Made by a program: the position numbers and the translations under genes
Notes under the pieces: model-generated
The model's input: only the letters and a program-made list of their open reading frames with translations
What the model was told of the DNA's origin: nothing
Database searches by the model: none
NCBI GenBank assembly: GCA_001600635.1
Contig: BCKL01000009.1
Coordinates: 434,001-498,000, forward strand
Reading direction: 5' to 3'
Source: Leucosporidium creatinivorum
Taxonomy: Eukaryota; Basidiomycota; Microbotryomycetes; Leucosporidiales; Leucosporidiaceae
DNA length: 64,000 bases
Shown here: one piece after another, positions 9,919-21,569 of the stretch
Layout: each line of letters opens with the position of its first letter
Position numbering within the stretch: the stretch's first letter is position 1

Positions 9919-12846
9919 TCATCTCTCCACCGCCCCTCCTCTCACCCCAGCAGCCCTCGCCGCCCTCCCCATCACCTCCCCAACACTCGGGAAGTACGTA
10001 CTCAACTCACTCGGCGCCCTACTGCCCATTCCCGGTGCTCCAACACCCAGCGAAGAAGCCCTCAACCCTCCCGAACCGAGGCTGGACCCTCCTCCTCCTC
10101 CGAAGTTCCCACCACCACCACCAACGCGCACCCTCGGCGTCCCCGGCGCAGAAGGCGCAGGAGTATTGCTGGCTGACGCCGAGCCGATACGGTGGATCCT
10201 CTTCCTCTTAGCCTTGACAGGCTCGCCCGAGGGAGTCGAGGGAGTCGTCGGTGCCAATCGATTGAGGTTCCCCAGCGGCGCCGTTCCCGCTCCTACGCCG
10301 CTCGACCCCGCCCGATTGATGACATGCGGACTACTCCTCGCCGTAAAGTGCTCGTGGCTCCTCGTGAACGGACTGAGGGTCTGATTCGAGTGCGTGAGAG
10401 TGGCGAGATGAGCGCAGGACTCGCTCCCTCCTGCACCGGCCAGGAGGGTAGCTAGTGGATCTTCGGCTCCATCGCCGTAGGTGTTGTCGAGAACGGAGGA
10501 GGGTGAGCGAGAGAGAAGGTCGATAGCGGCGGGTCGGGGAGGGGGGTAGATCGCTTCGGGGGTGGTGGCTTCGGGAGAGGAGGGGGCGAGTGGTGAAGTG
10601 ACGGAGGAGGGAGGGGAGGAGTAGGAGGAAGCGAGGCCGGAGCGAGTGGACGAGGGGAAGAGGGAGGAGGATCGGAGGGTCGTTTCGGGCGAGGTGGAGG
10701 ACGAGGCTGAGAAGCCTAACGAGGAGTGTCGCTGATGACCAAGCTTCGCCCCTTGGCTCCTCGAGCGTGTATGCGAGAGTGCCGAGAATGCCGATGGATG
10801 GCGAGAGAGTTTGGGCGGCGCCGAGCCGAAGGTCGAGCCCGGTGCTGAATCGCCCGCGTACTGAGGAAAGGGGAAGCGAGGTGTCGAGGTACCGGAAGGG
10901 GTAGCGAATGGTCGTCCTCCAAAGTAATCTCCACCGTGGCGCTCCTCGTACAGCTGACGAAATGAAGGCGAAGCGCCGAGCATGCCGCCGATGGTAGAGG
11001 AGCTCGACCCCGCTCCATCGTTGGTCCTAGAGCCCTCGTCGCGAGCGGTCGTAGTCGACGGACTTCCATGCGCCGAAAGCGAGCTATTGCTAGCCGTCCT
11101 CGTGCGCAGCTGCGACTGGGTGTGGAACACCCTTGGGCGAGTGATGGTTCCTCCTCCGACGGCGGGGATGGTCTCCAATCCTCCTCCTGCACCTCCTCCC
11201 CCATCGCCATACGCATCGAACGAGTATCCCGAATGATACGACTCCCTCCTCCCTCCCATTCCTCCCCTCCCAGCACTCGGGCTTCCCTCCCAATCCGGGA
11301 CCTCTCCTCCCTTCCCATCGTCTACCAAATCCCTCAACCCAATCAAATCAAAGTCGAACGACCCATCCCCCGTCCGCTCTCTTCTCCACTCGTCCTCCTC
11401 ATCCCCCTCCTCGCTGCCATCCTCCAAAACATCTCCCAATCCTCGTCCGCCAGTCCCAGAGCGAACGAGGCGCTCGTAATCTGCGAACCCGGCGTGTTGT
11501 GGGATCGAGTCAGGTCGTAGACCGTAGGTAGGGTCGTATGATTCGATCGACTCGGGTACGGATTGCAGAGTGTCGTCTCGGGTGGTAGAGGTGGAAGGAG
11601 CGGGAGGAGGAGTCGGACCGAAGCTTGATCGTCTGCTGTTGGAGCGTCGTAGGGGGGAAGGAAGATGATGCGAGGTGTCGTAGGTCGAGTAGGAGGTATC
11701 GGCGTCCGAGGCGAGGGAGACCGAATCGGCCACGCTCATGGCTCCCATCTTGGTGGTCAATCCTCGACCTCTCCTCCTCCTCGGCCTGCCATCCTCCCCT
11801 CCTCCCTCCTCATCAACATAAGTCCTCGTCTCAATCTTGGCGTCCTTATCGAACCCCTTCATCCCTCCTCCTTTGCCCTTCTTGCCTGCCTTCGCCGCCG
11901 CCGCCTCAGCCTCCTCCTCCCCCTTCCTAACCTCCCCGCTCAACCACTTCTGACTCAAGCGATGAATCACGCCCGGCAAATCACTCCTAAACGCCTCTCT
12001 CAACTGCCCCTCAATCTCCTTTTGTATAAACCCTGCCACGCTCTCTACTCCGTCAAACGAGGACGAGACGTTGACGGATTCGAGGGGGTCGTTCTTGAAG
12101 ACTAGAGTGATGCCTTTTTGGCGCGAGACGACGAGGACGACGATGGCGCGGAGGGAGAGGGAGGAGAGTCGGAGCGTCATGGGTACGATTAGAGGGGCTG
12201 CGGCGAAGAGGATGCGAGGGGAGCCGAGGATGTCGAGGGAAGGGCGGGGGACGTTGAGCGGGTTGGCCTGTAGGGGGAGGGTCAGCGAGAGAAGGAGTGG
12301 AGAGTGGAGAAGGTCGCGCACCTGCACTTTGGTCTGCAGGACGATGTAGGCATCGCCAGCGTAGGTCAGGCGAAAGATGCCGCGAAAGCGATCCGTCGAG
12401 AGGTCGCCAATCTCGAGAATCTCGAGCTCGGGGGGCTGCACAAGAGTCAGGTGAGCGATAGCTTACTCTAAAGCTCGAAAGAACGACGTACAATAGACCC
12501 CATGTTCAATTCCTTGACCTCGATCCGGTCGGCGATGATGGGCGGTTTCTCTCCCTTGTTGAGGGCCTGTCGAAGCGCAGAAAGCAGGTGGTCAGCGATA
12601 TCCTTATACAACCATCTTCTCTTCCCTCTGCTGTTCCCCATCGTCCCCGCCTTCCTCTCCAGTTTACCAGCAAAACAAAGCGCCGTTGCTTGCTCTCCTC
12701 CTCAAGCCCGTCTGTAGCGCATCCGACGGACTCCGGCCTCCCTTCAGCAACGAGAGAAGACTGCAAAAGCTCACCTGGGCCAGCATCTCCCTCGCGTCGG
12801 CGTAGAAATCCTCGCTGAAAGTCGGCCAAACGAACGAGAAGGACAT
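9919..12846 (-). CDS. MDM34: ERMES complex subunit Mdm34
   Basis: Mdm34 is an outer-mitochondrial-membrane SMP-domain protein of the ER-mitochondria tether ERMES, involved in phospholipid exchange. The N-terminus MSFSFVWPTFSEDFYADARE and the following LEILEIGDLSTDRFRGIFRL and FDGVESVAGFIQKEIEGQLREAF segments are diagnostic of the SMP domain. After about residue 210 the protein becomes a very long low-complexity Ser/Pro/Gly-rich tail, so it is much longer than the roughly 460-residue yeast protein. Three introns lie near the 5' end. One of these (12268-12321) is exactly 54 bases with no stop, so retention would add 18 residues in frame. The ATG at 12846 is firm by homology. Confidence 0.92.
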
Positions 12847-13776
12847 GATGAGACGGAGCAGGCCCTAAGGCAGAGGTTGTCTGGTGTCAACGGTGTAGCA
12901 CTTCTCTGCTGCTGCTGCCGCTCCTGCTGCTGTTCCGGTGCGAGTTGAAGAGAGCGAGAGGAGAGAGGGGAGACGGCGAGTCGTCGCCTGCCGCAGAAGT
13001 GAGGGACGAGCTGGGAGAGGCGTGAGTGTGTGCTGAGCGATAGAGCTACTGTCGAGCTGTTCCCGAAGTGCTGCAGATGGGAAGACGAGAAGACGACGAA
13101 GAGGGCGGAATCAAAGAGCTGCCGGGAGGAGCCAGCTGCCTTTGGCGGAGCCGAGCGAGGACGTAGGTCAGCGGCCCGCTCATTCTCGAGCATTGATGAA
13201 GTACTAGACCCTGTAGGAGATTTTTCAAACCTAGTTCGAACACATGGATCTCAGCCGAGCCCGTCCTCGCTGCAGGAAGACCTGCTCGGCGCTCGCTTTG
13301 CCGCCTTCAGCTTTCGCTCTTGCTGCTGCCTTCTGCATCGCCTGCCCTTGGCTTCGACTACGGCAGAGAACGAGTTACTTTGAGTAGTTCAAGGATAGTG
13401 GAGTGCAGAATTCGCGCACCTTGATCCTCAGCTAAACTCCCGGCGAAGGGGGACTCAGCAACGCCGAACTTCGGCGATGAGGCTCGACGTCGTTTGCGCC
13501 CTGGGAAGGCGCTTCCGAGGACTCATCCAATGCCTGTGCTGGTCTACCCTCCAGCAAGGATCTGCACTCGTTGCGAATTGTACAATATCGCTCCGAGCGA
13601 GCGTCGGCTCCCTTCGGCGCCGTGCGCCGAGCAAAGAAGCAGCACTGCTCCGTGGCCCCCGGTGTCTCGACGCTGCTTCATGGGTCGCGCCTCCCTCAGC
13701 GAGACTCAACCTCTGATTTTTTTTCGCTTCCTACGCTCATCTTGCCCTCTCCTCGACTCAACAGCTCTCCGGCCGA
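12847..13776. other. Intergenic region between MDM34 and the WPRRR-family locus
   Basis: About 930 bases with no gene I can support. The MDM34 promoter should be here. Short open frames exist on both strands but lack family resemblance or consistent splicing. Confidence 0.4.
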
Positions 13777-15728
13777 ATGTCGACCGCTCCTCCGAGTGCT
13801 TCGGCGCCAGCGCGTCGCTTCGTCACGTCAGAGGTGCTCTGCCGACAGCTTCGCATCGCTACGGGACTTCGTATGATCTTACAGAAGACATTTCTCGATG
13901 CAAATGCCATCATCCCTGCTTGTGCGCAGGAAGTCTTTAGCGGCACCGGCCGCGGCAGTCTTCATCTTGTGCCCAAAGCGACCAGAGAGGTTGCAGAGAT
14001 GCTCAGCGGACGAGTGAGTGCACCAGACTGTTTATCTTATTTACCGCCTGCTGGGTCGTCGTGCTGACGCCTTTCACATCTCCACAGCTCAGAGATCTCC
14101 TCGCTCGCATCCCCGAGGACAAGGTGCAGGATTCCGGCTGGATTCGCAGGAATCAAGATACATGCCACGTGGTGGTAGAGGGTGTCAAAGGGCAGAACAA
14201 ACCTAAAAGAGCTTTGATGACTGTACGTCTCCCGCTCAGCTTCCCAGCTTCGCCGAGGCTCACCCCGGATCCTTTCTTGTAGCTCTACGAGGCGCATCGT
14301 GAGCTGGTGTTCAGCTCATCTTGGACAGTTTCATAACCGAATTTCCCTGGTACAGGAGACCAGCTCGCTCTTCAGTTCGAGGGGATTACTCGAGCGGGCG
14401 TTGTGCCGAAATCTCCTGGTACACCACTGGACTTCAGCAAGATCATCTACAACGGCCTCACAGGAAAGGTAGGTGGCCCTCCTACTTCGGATGAATATCG
14501 CTGAGCTAGGCTCGCCGCGTAGGATCTGGGAGAGCCGGTCGCCGAGCCTGCCAGCCGAGCTCTGCTTTCACCCGACGGGCAAAGGCGCGGAGACGAGCGG
14601 CGTCAATCAGACGTGAGTTCAATCTTACTGATCAATCTTACTGCACCTTTGTGGCGACCTGCTGAGCGAGTCTTCTGCCGCAGGCTTCCCACCCTCAACA
14701 CTCGCCCTCAACCGTTCGGTGCAGTCTCGAGCCAATCTCCAGGCCGACCTCGAGCCACAAAATCACCGGCGCCTCGATGCGACACAACCGACGACTTCTA
14801 CGAGCTGTGATCATGATCCTCGACAGGCTCTTCCTCGACGGCACGCCCGAGATTCTTGCGGAGGAGCAAGCCGAGGTTCGTGCTCGACTGCCCACCGATG
14901 AGTCGCATCACGTCTATCCCTCGAGGGCAATCGCTGGAAGGCTGAAACAGGGTGTGAGTTCTGGCTCAGCTCCTCTGTCCAACGCGGTGGCTGCAGCTGA
15001 TCCTTGTTCCCCGCCAGATACGACAAATGCTCGGCAAGTTCACTTCGTCCCAAGCCTACAACGAGGAGTGGTGTGCGGCCAACCAAGCGGTCATGCGCGC
15101 TTGTTCGGATCTGAAGAGCCGGCTTTTCGACGCTGACGAGCCTTTGAACGCCGTACGTACTGAGCCTTCGCCGAGCAGATGATCGCCGAGCTGACGCCTT
15201 CTCCTGTTCCTCTTCCTTTTCCTTCAGCTGTACCTCGCCAACAGTGAGCTCTTGCTCTCGAATTGAGATACCCTGCATACGTCTGCTGAAGTTTGGCGCG
15301 CTCGGCTAGTCCTCCAGATTGCCGTTCGCTTCAACGTTACGCTCCGCGACCCAGGCTCGCCGCTTCACATCACCGAAGCCATCTACTATGGCATCACGAA
15401 CAAGGTCAGCTGCTTGACTCCATTTCACAAGGAGACAAGATGCTCACGCCCACCTTTGCCTGCAGCATCTCGATGGTCCTTCCGGCACGGACAATCGCTC
15501 AGCCTTCCCTCTCGAGTCGGCTCCCAACAGAGTGCGACTGCGCTACTTCTCGCTGAGACCGACGCCAAGAATGAATGTGCTGACTCCTCGCTGCTTGGAC
15601 AGATTCAGTACAGTCTCGCTCGCTCGGCAGGCTATGAAACCGGTCGCTCCAGCGCCGAGGGAAGGCTCGGTCGGGCGACGGAGGCGTACGGCTTCGAGAA
15701 CAGCGTCTACTGGCCGCGTCGTAGGTAG
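13777..15728 (+). CDS. Uncharacterised two-unit protein (WPRRR family, units A and B)
   Basis: I do not recognise this family. Two homologous units lie head to tail. Unit A starts at ATG 13777 and contains LRMILQKTFLDANAIIP, then LRDLLARIPEDK, LYEAHRDQLALQFEG, PLDFSKIIYNGLTGK and RALLSPDG. Unit B (from 14777) contains VIMILDRLFLDGTPEIL, IRQMLGKFTSSQ, LYLANILQIAVRFN, PLHITEAIYYGITNK and AFPLESAPNR, and ends VYWPRRR at 15728. Intron positions and phases match between units: phase 0, phase 0, phase 1, phase 0, phase 0. Splicing the phase-0 intron after 14607 carries unit A in frame into unit B, so a single fused gene is the simplest reading; a separate gene starting at ATG 14777 is the alternative. 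A third unit lies at 17897-18900. No signal peptide or membrane segment is visible. Confidence 0.55.
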
Positions 15729-15779
15729 AGTTCGATGGGATAAGAAGCGTTGCTGGTATCTCGAGGCGCCGTGTGAGAA

Positions 15780-16531
15780 TCAGGCAAAGGAAGCAGCGAG
15801 TTTGGCGAAGCGACAGGCGGTCTCTCTCGCTCGAGTCAGTCGAGTGCTCGAGCGACTACAATTCGTGAGTCCATCAAGGCGGTGAAGGAGGTACTCGACC
15901 TGCTGTGAATGTGCGAAAGAATGTCAGCGATTCACTCTGAGCGAGCTCAGGCCGACGAGACAAGACGAGAAGGGAGCGGGCTCACCTCAACATCCTCAGT
16001 CAGAGGGACAACATACTCCCTGTACAACCTCACCACCTCCTGCGCATCGACCTTACTCTTACTCTCATCCCTCAAGACCTCGCCATCCGGCCCCAACTCG
16101 GAGCCATACCATCGAGCCTTCTTCTCGAGACGGAGGAGCAAGGCGGCTTCGACCGCGGGCTTGGTGATGAGCGCTTCGAGGGCGGAGGGGTTCGGAGTGA
16201 TGATGTGAGGGACAAAGCCGCCGTGGGGAGCGGAGAGGAATTTGGATTCGGAGACGAGCATGCCTTTTTGTGGAGGAGGGAGGTTTTGGGAGCGTAGGGC
16301 GGAAGCGCGAGGATGATCGAGGTATTGATGAGACGTGCGAGAAGGCGAGGATATGCGAGAGAGAAGGCGAGACGGGAGGAGGAGGGGAAGGAAAAGGCGA
16401 GGTCAGCCTGGCGCTCTACAGCCGAGACGACGTGCTGGAGACTCACCACAATGAATCCTCCTACCAATCGCCTGCAAGCACTCGATACCCCTCGTTCCCG
16501 CACTCCCGTGATCTCCTCTCCTTGCCGGGCT
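15780..16531 (-). CDS. ARO7: Chorismate mutase, C-terminal half only
   Basis: Chorismate mutase converts chorismate to prephenate at the branch to Phe and Tyr. Three exons (16531-16447, 16263-15986, 15899-15780) encode [46 protein letters not shown] and [17 protein letters not shown] followed by [10 protein letters not shown]. These match the AroQ-type fungal enzyme, including the active-site Arg (RRIH), Lys (SESKF), Thr and Glu (PLTEDVEVE). A NAGNAG acceptor precedes the last exon. The frame runs past the usual end and stops at 15780. The N-terminal half, which carries the first catalytic Arg in the family, was not found within about 1 kb upstream. The gene is therefore either broken or has a remote or diverged 5' part. 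It is convergent with the unit B gene. Confidence 0.75.
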
Positions 16532-16687
16532 CTGACTCTCTCGGTCTCAATCTCGGTGATGGCAGAAGAGCTCGATTTGACGTGGGAGGCAGAGACCACG
16601 GGGTCAAAGCTTATGGCGTCGCCGGAAAGATAAGGGGGTAAGTCGAGACGAGAGGCGGGAGGATGGGAGTCGGGAGGAGGCAGCTAA

Positions 16688-17092
16688 TCAAGCGTCTCGC
16701 GACGAGCGCGGCGGGCAGGGGTTAGGAGGCGGCGGAGGGGCTGCGAGGCCCATGTGCAAAGGTGGTGTAGCGTATGAGATGGGATAGGTCGGCCGAGTGA
16801 CGTGCTGAGGCGCCGGAGCGTACGAAGAGGGTGGCGGCGCGTGAGGGAAGGGAAGAGGTACTGACGTGCTGTTGGCGTACAATGCAGTAGCTGCAGGCAT
16901 TGGTCGCTGGTAGCCGTTTCCTGTAGCCAAGTAGCTCCCTGCAGCAACCTCTGCGCCGACTCATCCCTGCCCTCGTCGGATGACCAGCTCTGCTCCTCCT
17001 ACGATGGCTGCTTCCGAGCTGTCCGAGGCGTCAAGCGCTTCCAAGAATCGATTGAAATCGTGCGTTTCATCGTTGCTGAGTATCGCCGCCAT
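16688..17092 (-). pseudogene. Unrecognised reading frame interrupted by one in-frame TGA
   Basis: A minus-strand frame begins at ATG 17092 (MAAILSNDETHDFNRFLEAL), continues through DSSEAAIVGGAELVIRRGQG, meets one TGA near 16958, then continues in the same frame with a Pro/Ala/Tyr-rich stretch (AATALYANSTSVPLPFPHAP) to the stop at 16688. Residue and codon use look coding on both sides of the stop. No intron of normal length would remove the TGA. It may be a decayed gene, a wrongly called base, or chance. No family was recognised, and it does not match the missing half of chorismate mutase. Confidence 0.3.
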
Positions 17093-17896
17093 GGCCAGCG
17101 CGCGCTGTGGCCGAGCTTCCTTGGGCTGTTGTCGCGGGGAGAGAGAGGTGCGCTTCGGAGCTGCTAGCTAGCAGACGAGGGCGTCGGTCTCTGAGCTGTT
17201 CTGTATTCCATTGTAGCTCTTGTCGAAGGCGAGAAAGCGAAAGCGAGGCGAGCTGTAAGGAGAGAGGGAGGAAGAGCTCCAACTTGGCGCTGAAAGACGA
17301 GTCGGTTAGGGGTCGGTTCTGTAGGTCGGTACGCTGGACTCTCGGTAGTGCTCAGTCGGTTTCGAGATGACTGAAGAACAATTCTGCACCTTCTCAGAGC
17401 CGCTCTCGACTTGAAACTACGCTCGGTCGAGCAGAGCGAGCGTAACGGGCAGAGAGCGCTCACCGACGAGCAGCGAGGGAGATTTAGAACATTAACAAAC
17501 CCTTCCGCCGACGCAGGGAGCTGCAAGCCGTCCATTCCGCTGTCTGAGTGCCTCGCCGAAGTGTTCGGCGATGACTCTCGCCCCCCGCGCCTCTTGTGCG
17601 TGAGGCTCAAAGGGCTTCTCACGCTTCTCCGTCGCTCGACAGCCGTGTTGTAATTATATCGCTCGCTCAGCGGAGCGTAATGCCCTGCCTAAGACCGCCA
17701 GGAGCTACAGACCGACCCAGCGGAGCGCCGACTCCCCACGATTCCTGACCCGGCCTTCTTTTCACTGCTGCTGTGCCCCTTGGCCTCCCCTCTGCTCGAT
17801 TATCTGCTCCCTCACCTCTCTGGCTCTTGCATATTCTCTCATACTGTGCGCCTCATCTAGTCACCAATCCTTCGACGCCCCTTCCTTCCCCAACTT
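17093..17896. other. Intergenic region upstream of WPRRR unit C
   Basis: About 800 bases without a supported gene. Several open frames on both strands look like chance GC-rich frames. Confidence 0.35.
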
Positions 17897-18900
17897 ATGC
17901 CCCGCGACAGTGAAGCACCAATGAGCGCGGCAACACTTCGACGGGCCCGGCACACCGCAAAAGTTGTCGTTGACATCCTCGAGCGCCTCTTTCTCGACGA
18001 CCCGCCGGAAATCGCATTGGGGGAGCAAGAGCAGAAAATCTCGGTCGTTCTCTCCGAGACGAAAGAGGATCGCATCCAGTCCGCGAGGGATCACACGTCA
18101 AGGGCTGTTGCAAGCTACCTCAAGGCTAAGGTGATCCATTCTATGTACCTGTCCCTTTGCCTTGTAACCTACTCATCTTGCCTCTGATAGATCCAGAAGC
18201 TCCTCCTTCTCATCTCGCCGCACAACGCCAACAACGAAGATGAGTGGTGTGGTGAGAACCAGCTAGCCGTGAAGGAGCACTGGCAGAAGATAAGGACGCT
18301 CTTCCAGCGTTGGGGACTCTTGCACTCCGTGCGCACGAATCACCTGTTGAGAGTGGACGATCGCCGAGCTGAAGCTTTGTCTCCTTGTGCAGCTGTATGT
18401 GGCCAACAGTGAGCTCGCTTCGCTGAACAAATTAGGCTCTTAATATTATTTACACTCTCCTCCCCACCCCCCTTGCAGTCGAGCCAATTGCCAAGCTCTG
18501 CAAGGTCTCGCCCTCGGCGATGAAGAACCAGACAGCGCGCGTGATCACTACGTCGCTCCACTTCCTGTTGACGGGCGAGGGTTGCTCTGCCTCTTTTGCA
18601 AACAGAAAGAAGGGACACTGACTTCAGCCCCCTCGCCTAACTACAGCGTCTCCCCGGCCAAGGGCGAACTTTCCCGCTCGAATCGGATCCCACCGAGGTG
18701 AGCCTTCTCACTGCCTAACTTGGGGTAGCTAGATAGAAACGCTGCTAACCTCAACCCTTACCTACAACAATAAGACCCACCGCACTCTCGCTCGCTCGGC
18801 GGGCCACAACAGCCGTCATTTCAGCGGCGAGCAGAGGTTCAGCGGTCGGGCGGAGCAAGCGTATGGAGCCGAGAGCGTGTACTGGCCGCGTCGTAGGTAG
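17897..18900 (+). CDS. Uncharacterised protein, third WPRRR-family unit (unit C)
   Basis: This is a stand-alone relative of the two units at 13777-15728, in the same orientation. It starts MPRDSEAPMSAATLRRARHT and carries VVVDILERLFLDDPPEIAL, then IQKLLLLISPHNANNEDEW, LYVANIEPIAKLCKVS, a short RLPGQGRTFPLESDPTE exon, and a final exon HRTLARSAGHNSRHF to VYWPRRR. Five introns occupy the same places as in unit B. The fourth donor is odd. Keeping the family frame requires cutting before GG at 18580, whereas the first available GT lies one base later and would shift the frame. Either a non-canonical donor is used or this copy is decaying. Function unknown. Confidence 0.5.
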
Positions 18901-19132
18901 TCCAGAGCTACAATGTATCAACCCACGTTCAACTATAGGAGCAAGGTCCTTGAGCCAAGCCGTCGTCGAGAGCGCGAAGTTCGCGAGCGCCGAACTTCGG
19001 CGATGAGGCTCGGCTCTTCACCCCTCTCCCTTGATCTCAAGTGACCGTCGGAATCGAGTACAGCGCGCGCGCAACACAAGCAAGTCCCGCCCCTTCGCCC
19101 CTACAAGCAAGCAAGCCCTCCCACTCTCCCAT

Positions 19133-20771
19133 TCAGCTCAAAAGCGGTCCCTCCCACCCCTCGGCAATCTCAGCAAACGTCCTCGCCTTGACGCCTGCCT
19201 TCTTCTGGCTTTGGGCGATGGATTTGGGGCCGTAAACTGAGTGGGGAGGGGAGGGGAGGAGGGAGGAGAGGGTTAGCGGGAGCGCCGAGAGAGGGAGAGC
19301 GAGAGAGAGACCAACAGCCGGCAGTTTCGAACGCTTTGAACATGTTGTAGAGCATGGGAGTGGCCTGTTCCATCACCACTCTGTGAGTCAGCATCTTTCT
19401 CGCAGAGCCGAGAGAGCGAAGCAGGAGGGAGGGAGGGAAGGAGAAGCTCGGCGGCCGACTGACCTGTCCGAGATGCTCGTAGAGCTTGAAGAACTCGTCC
19501 TTGCCGACCTGTTTGTACTCGACCTTCTTCCCGCTCACTGTTTCACACTCCCTAGTCAGCTTCCCTCTCTCACCCCTCAAGCACGGCAGGACTCACCCCT
19601 CGAAAGCACCTCAACGACCTCCTCCCACGTCGCTTCACTCCCACACAGCAGCTCACTGCCCTCGCCCATGCCCTCATTCTCGATAATTGCACGGACGTAG
19701 CACCCAAAATCGGTGGGAGCGTCGAACCAAGCCATCGTGGACTTGGGGTCGGAGGGGAGGGAGAGCAAGTAGGAGCCGTCGGGCTGAGGGAGGGGCTTGT
19801 ACAAGTTCTGCCTCGGCCGGGTCGGGGGGGNNNNNNNNNNNNNNNNNNNNNNNNNNNNNNNNNNNNNNNNNNNNNNNNNNNNNNNNNNNNNNNNNNNNNN
19901 NNNNNNNNNNNNNNNNNNNNNNNNNNNNNNGGGTGTCAGCTCGGCGCGGCGCGGAGAGGGTAGAGGAGAGAGGGAGAGAGAGAGAGAGAGAGAAGACGGA
20001 CGATGAGGTTGGAGAAATAGGCAGCAGGCTGGACGAGCGCGTACGCCTGGCCGCTGGCGATCAAGTAGGCAGTGATGCGGGCTTTGGTCTCGTAGAAGGA
20101 GCAAGCGGGGTAGCGACCTTGCGTGAGGGAGGAGAGGGATTCGAGGGCGGACCAGATGAAGAGCTTGATGCCGGAGGCGAGGGAGGCGTCGACGACTTTT
20201 GAAGGAGGGACAGTTAGCTCGGCGCTCGGTCGAGAAAATGGGAGAAGAGGAGAAGGCAAGCGGCTGGCGGCCTGTTGATCTCGGACTTGATGGGGAGGTA
20301 TAGACGAACGACTTACGAAGCTTTCCTTCGGCGACTTCCTGTAGGTTGATACGGAACGTAGTTAGCTCGTGCCACCTCTCACCCCTTGGCGTCGAGCTCC
20401 GAACCTCAAACTCACGCGCTCAAAGTCGAAGTGCGCCCACGAGTCGGTCATGGCCTGTAGGTTAGTACTTTTCGTCAGCTCTCGAGAGCCTCCGAAGCCT
20501 CTGCGCCCCTCACAAGACTCACAAAAACCACCTCCACTCCCTCCATCGCCCTTCTCACCTCTTCCTCCTTCCCCACAGCCACCGTACACTCCCTAATCTC
20601 CACGCCCTTCTCCTTCCACTCCAACGCAGCAGGCTTAGAAGCATCCCTCGTGACTCCGATAAGGTGGTAAGGCTTGTCGGAAGCGAGGAGGGCGTGAGCG
20701 ACCGAGGATCCTTGCGAGCCGGTGATGCCGAGGATCAGGACGGTGGGTGCTGTAGGGGAGGTGGAGAGCAT
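19133..20771 (-). CDS. NmrA-like NAD(P)-binding protein (crosses assembly gap)
   Basis: This is a Rossmann-fold protein of the NmrA/atypical short-chain dehydrogenase group. Some members sense NAD(P) and modulate transcription factors, others are reductases. The N-terminus APTVLILGITGSQGSSVAHA holds the GxxGxxG dinucleotide motif. Later segments are AMEGVEVVFV, VVDASLASGIKLFIWSALES, AYALVQPAAYFSNLI, STMAWFDAPTDFGCYV and a C-terminus near KARTFAEIAEGWEGPLL. Several short introns interrupt it. A 100-base run of unknown sequence (19831-19930) falls between the exon ending in YFSNLI and the next exon, probably in an intron. Nothing obvious is missing from the protein, but this cannot be proved. 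The last intron appears to use a gttggt donor. Confidence 0.8.
19831..19930. other. Assembly gap (100 unknown bases)
   Basis: A run of exactly 100 n, flanked by a poly-G stretch on the left and a GA-rich repeat (about 19971-19993) on the right. The round number suggests a placeholder for a gap of unknown size caused by simple-sequence DNA. Confidence 0.95.
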
Positions 20772-21569
20772 TGCTGTAGGTGAGTTGGAGAGATGTGGGA
20801 GGAAGAAGAGAGGCGGGAAGGGAAGCGAGACTTGGACTTCGAAGAAAGACGGGAGAGGAGAGGATCCGAAGGCCGAACGGGAGCCTTTGTAATCGTGGGG
20901 ATGATCTCGGAGTTGCTAGAAAAGCAAATTGAGCAAATGGCTTCCGTTCACAGAGGGTGGGACCTTCCTGTAGCTGTAGCAGATTGAGACGGGAAGAGAC
21001 CCGTCCGCCTAACCTTTTGGCTCCCGCTTGAACTTTGGCTTTTCTCGCTTTGTACACGACTCGCTCTTACTCCGACTCGCTACAGCGCTGGATGTACTAC
21101 AGAACTGTGCTTCCCTGCTCTCCGACACCCTCTGCTAGGCTACAGCTCTCCCACTCCCTCTTCCCTTGGAGCTGAGCGTGCCCCACACCCACCCCCGCCA
21201 AGCAGACACTTCTCTCGCTCATCTCAGCCCTCTACAAGGCTACAGCGCACTCCCAACGTTCCTCTTCTCTCTTTCCTACCACCCTACAGCCCCTCCCCCC
21301 CCTCTCACAGCAACACGTGACCTGACGCCCCCTCCCTCTGATCCAGCGCTCGCCCTCCGTCATCAGTAGGCGTCGATTCGCTTGCTCTGATTCTTACGCT
21401 GTAGACGATTATCTCTAGTGAGTCTCGTTTTGCTCTGCTCTCAGAGCACTACATTCCTCCTGCATCACCCGAGTACTGACGTCTAACCCTGTACGCCGTC
21501 ACAGCTCTCTCCTTCCTCCCTCTCTCTTCCTCCTCACTCGAACTCGAACGACGAACAAAGAAACGCGAG
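20772..21569. other. Intergenic region between divergent NmrA-like and Gly/Ser-rich genes
   Basis: About 800 bases rich in pyrimidine runs and repeated ctacag/gctaca words. A leader intron for the downstream gene may run from about 21419 (gtgagt) to 21504 (cacag). No independent gene was supported. Confidence 0.4.

Noticed and set aside
19971-19993. GA dinucleotide run beside the assembly gap
   Set aside because: Simple-sequence DNA in a probable intron, relevant only as the likely cause of the gap.
21166-21369. Pro/Ser-rich frame upstream of the Gly/Ser-rich gene
   Set aside because: It has no ATG start and no resemblance to any family; it is a pyrimidine-rich promoter region.
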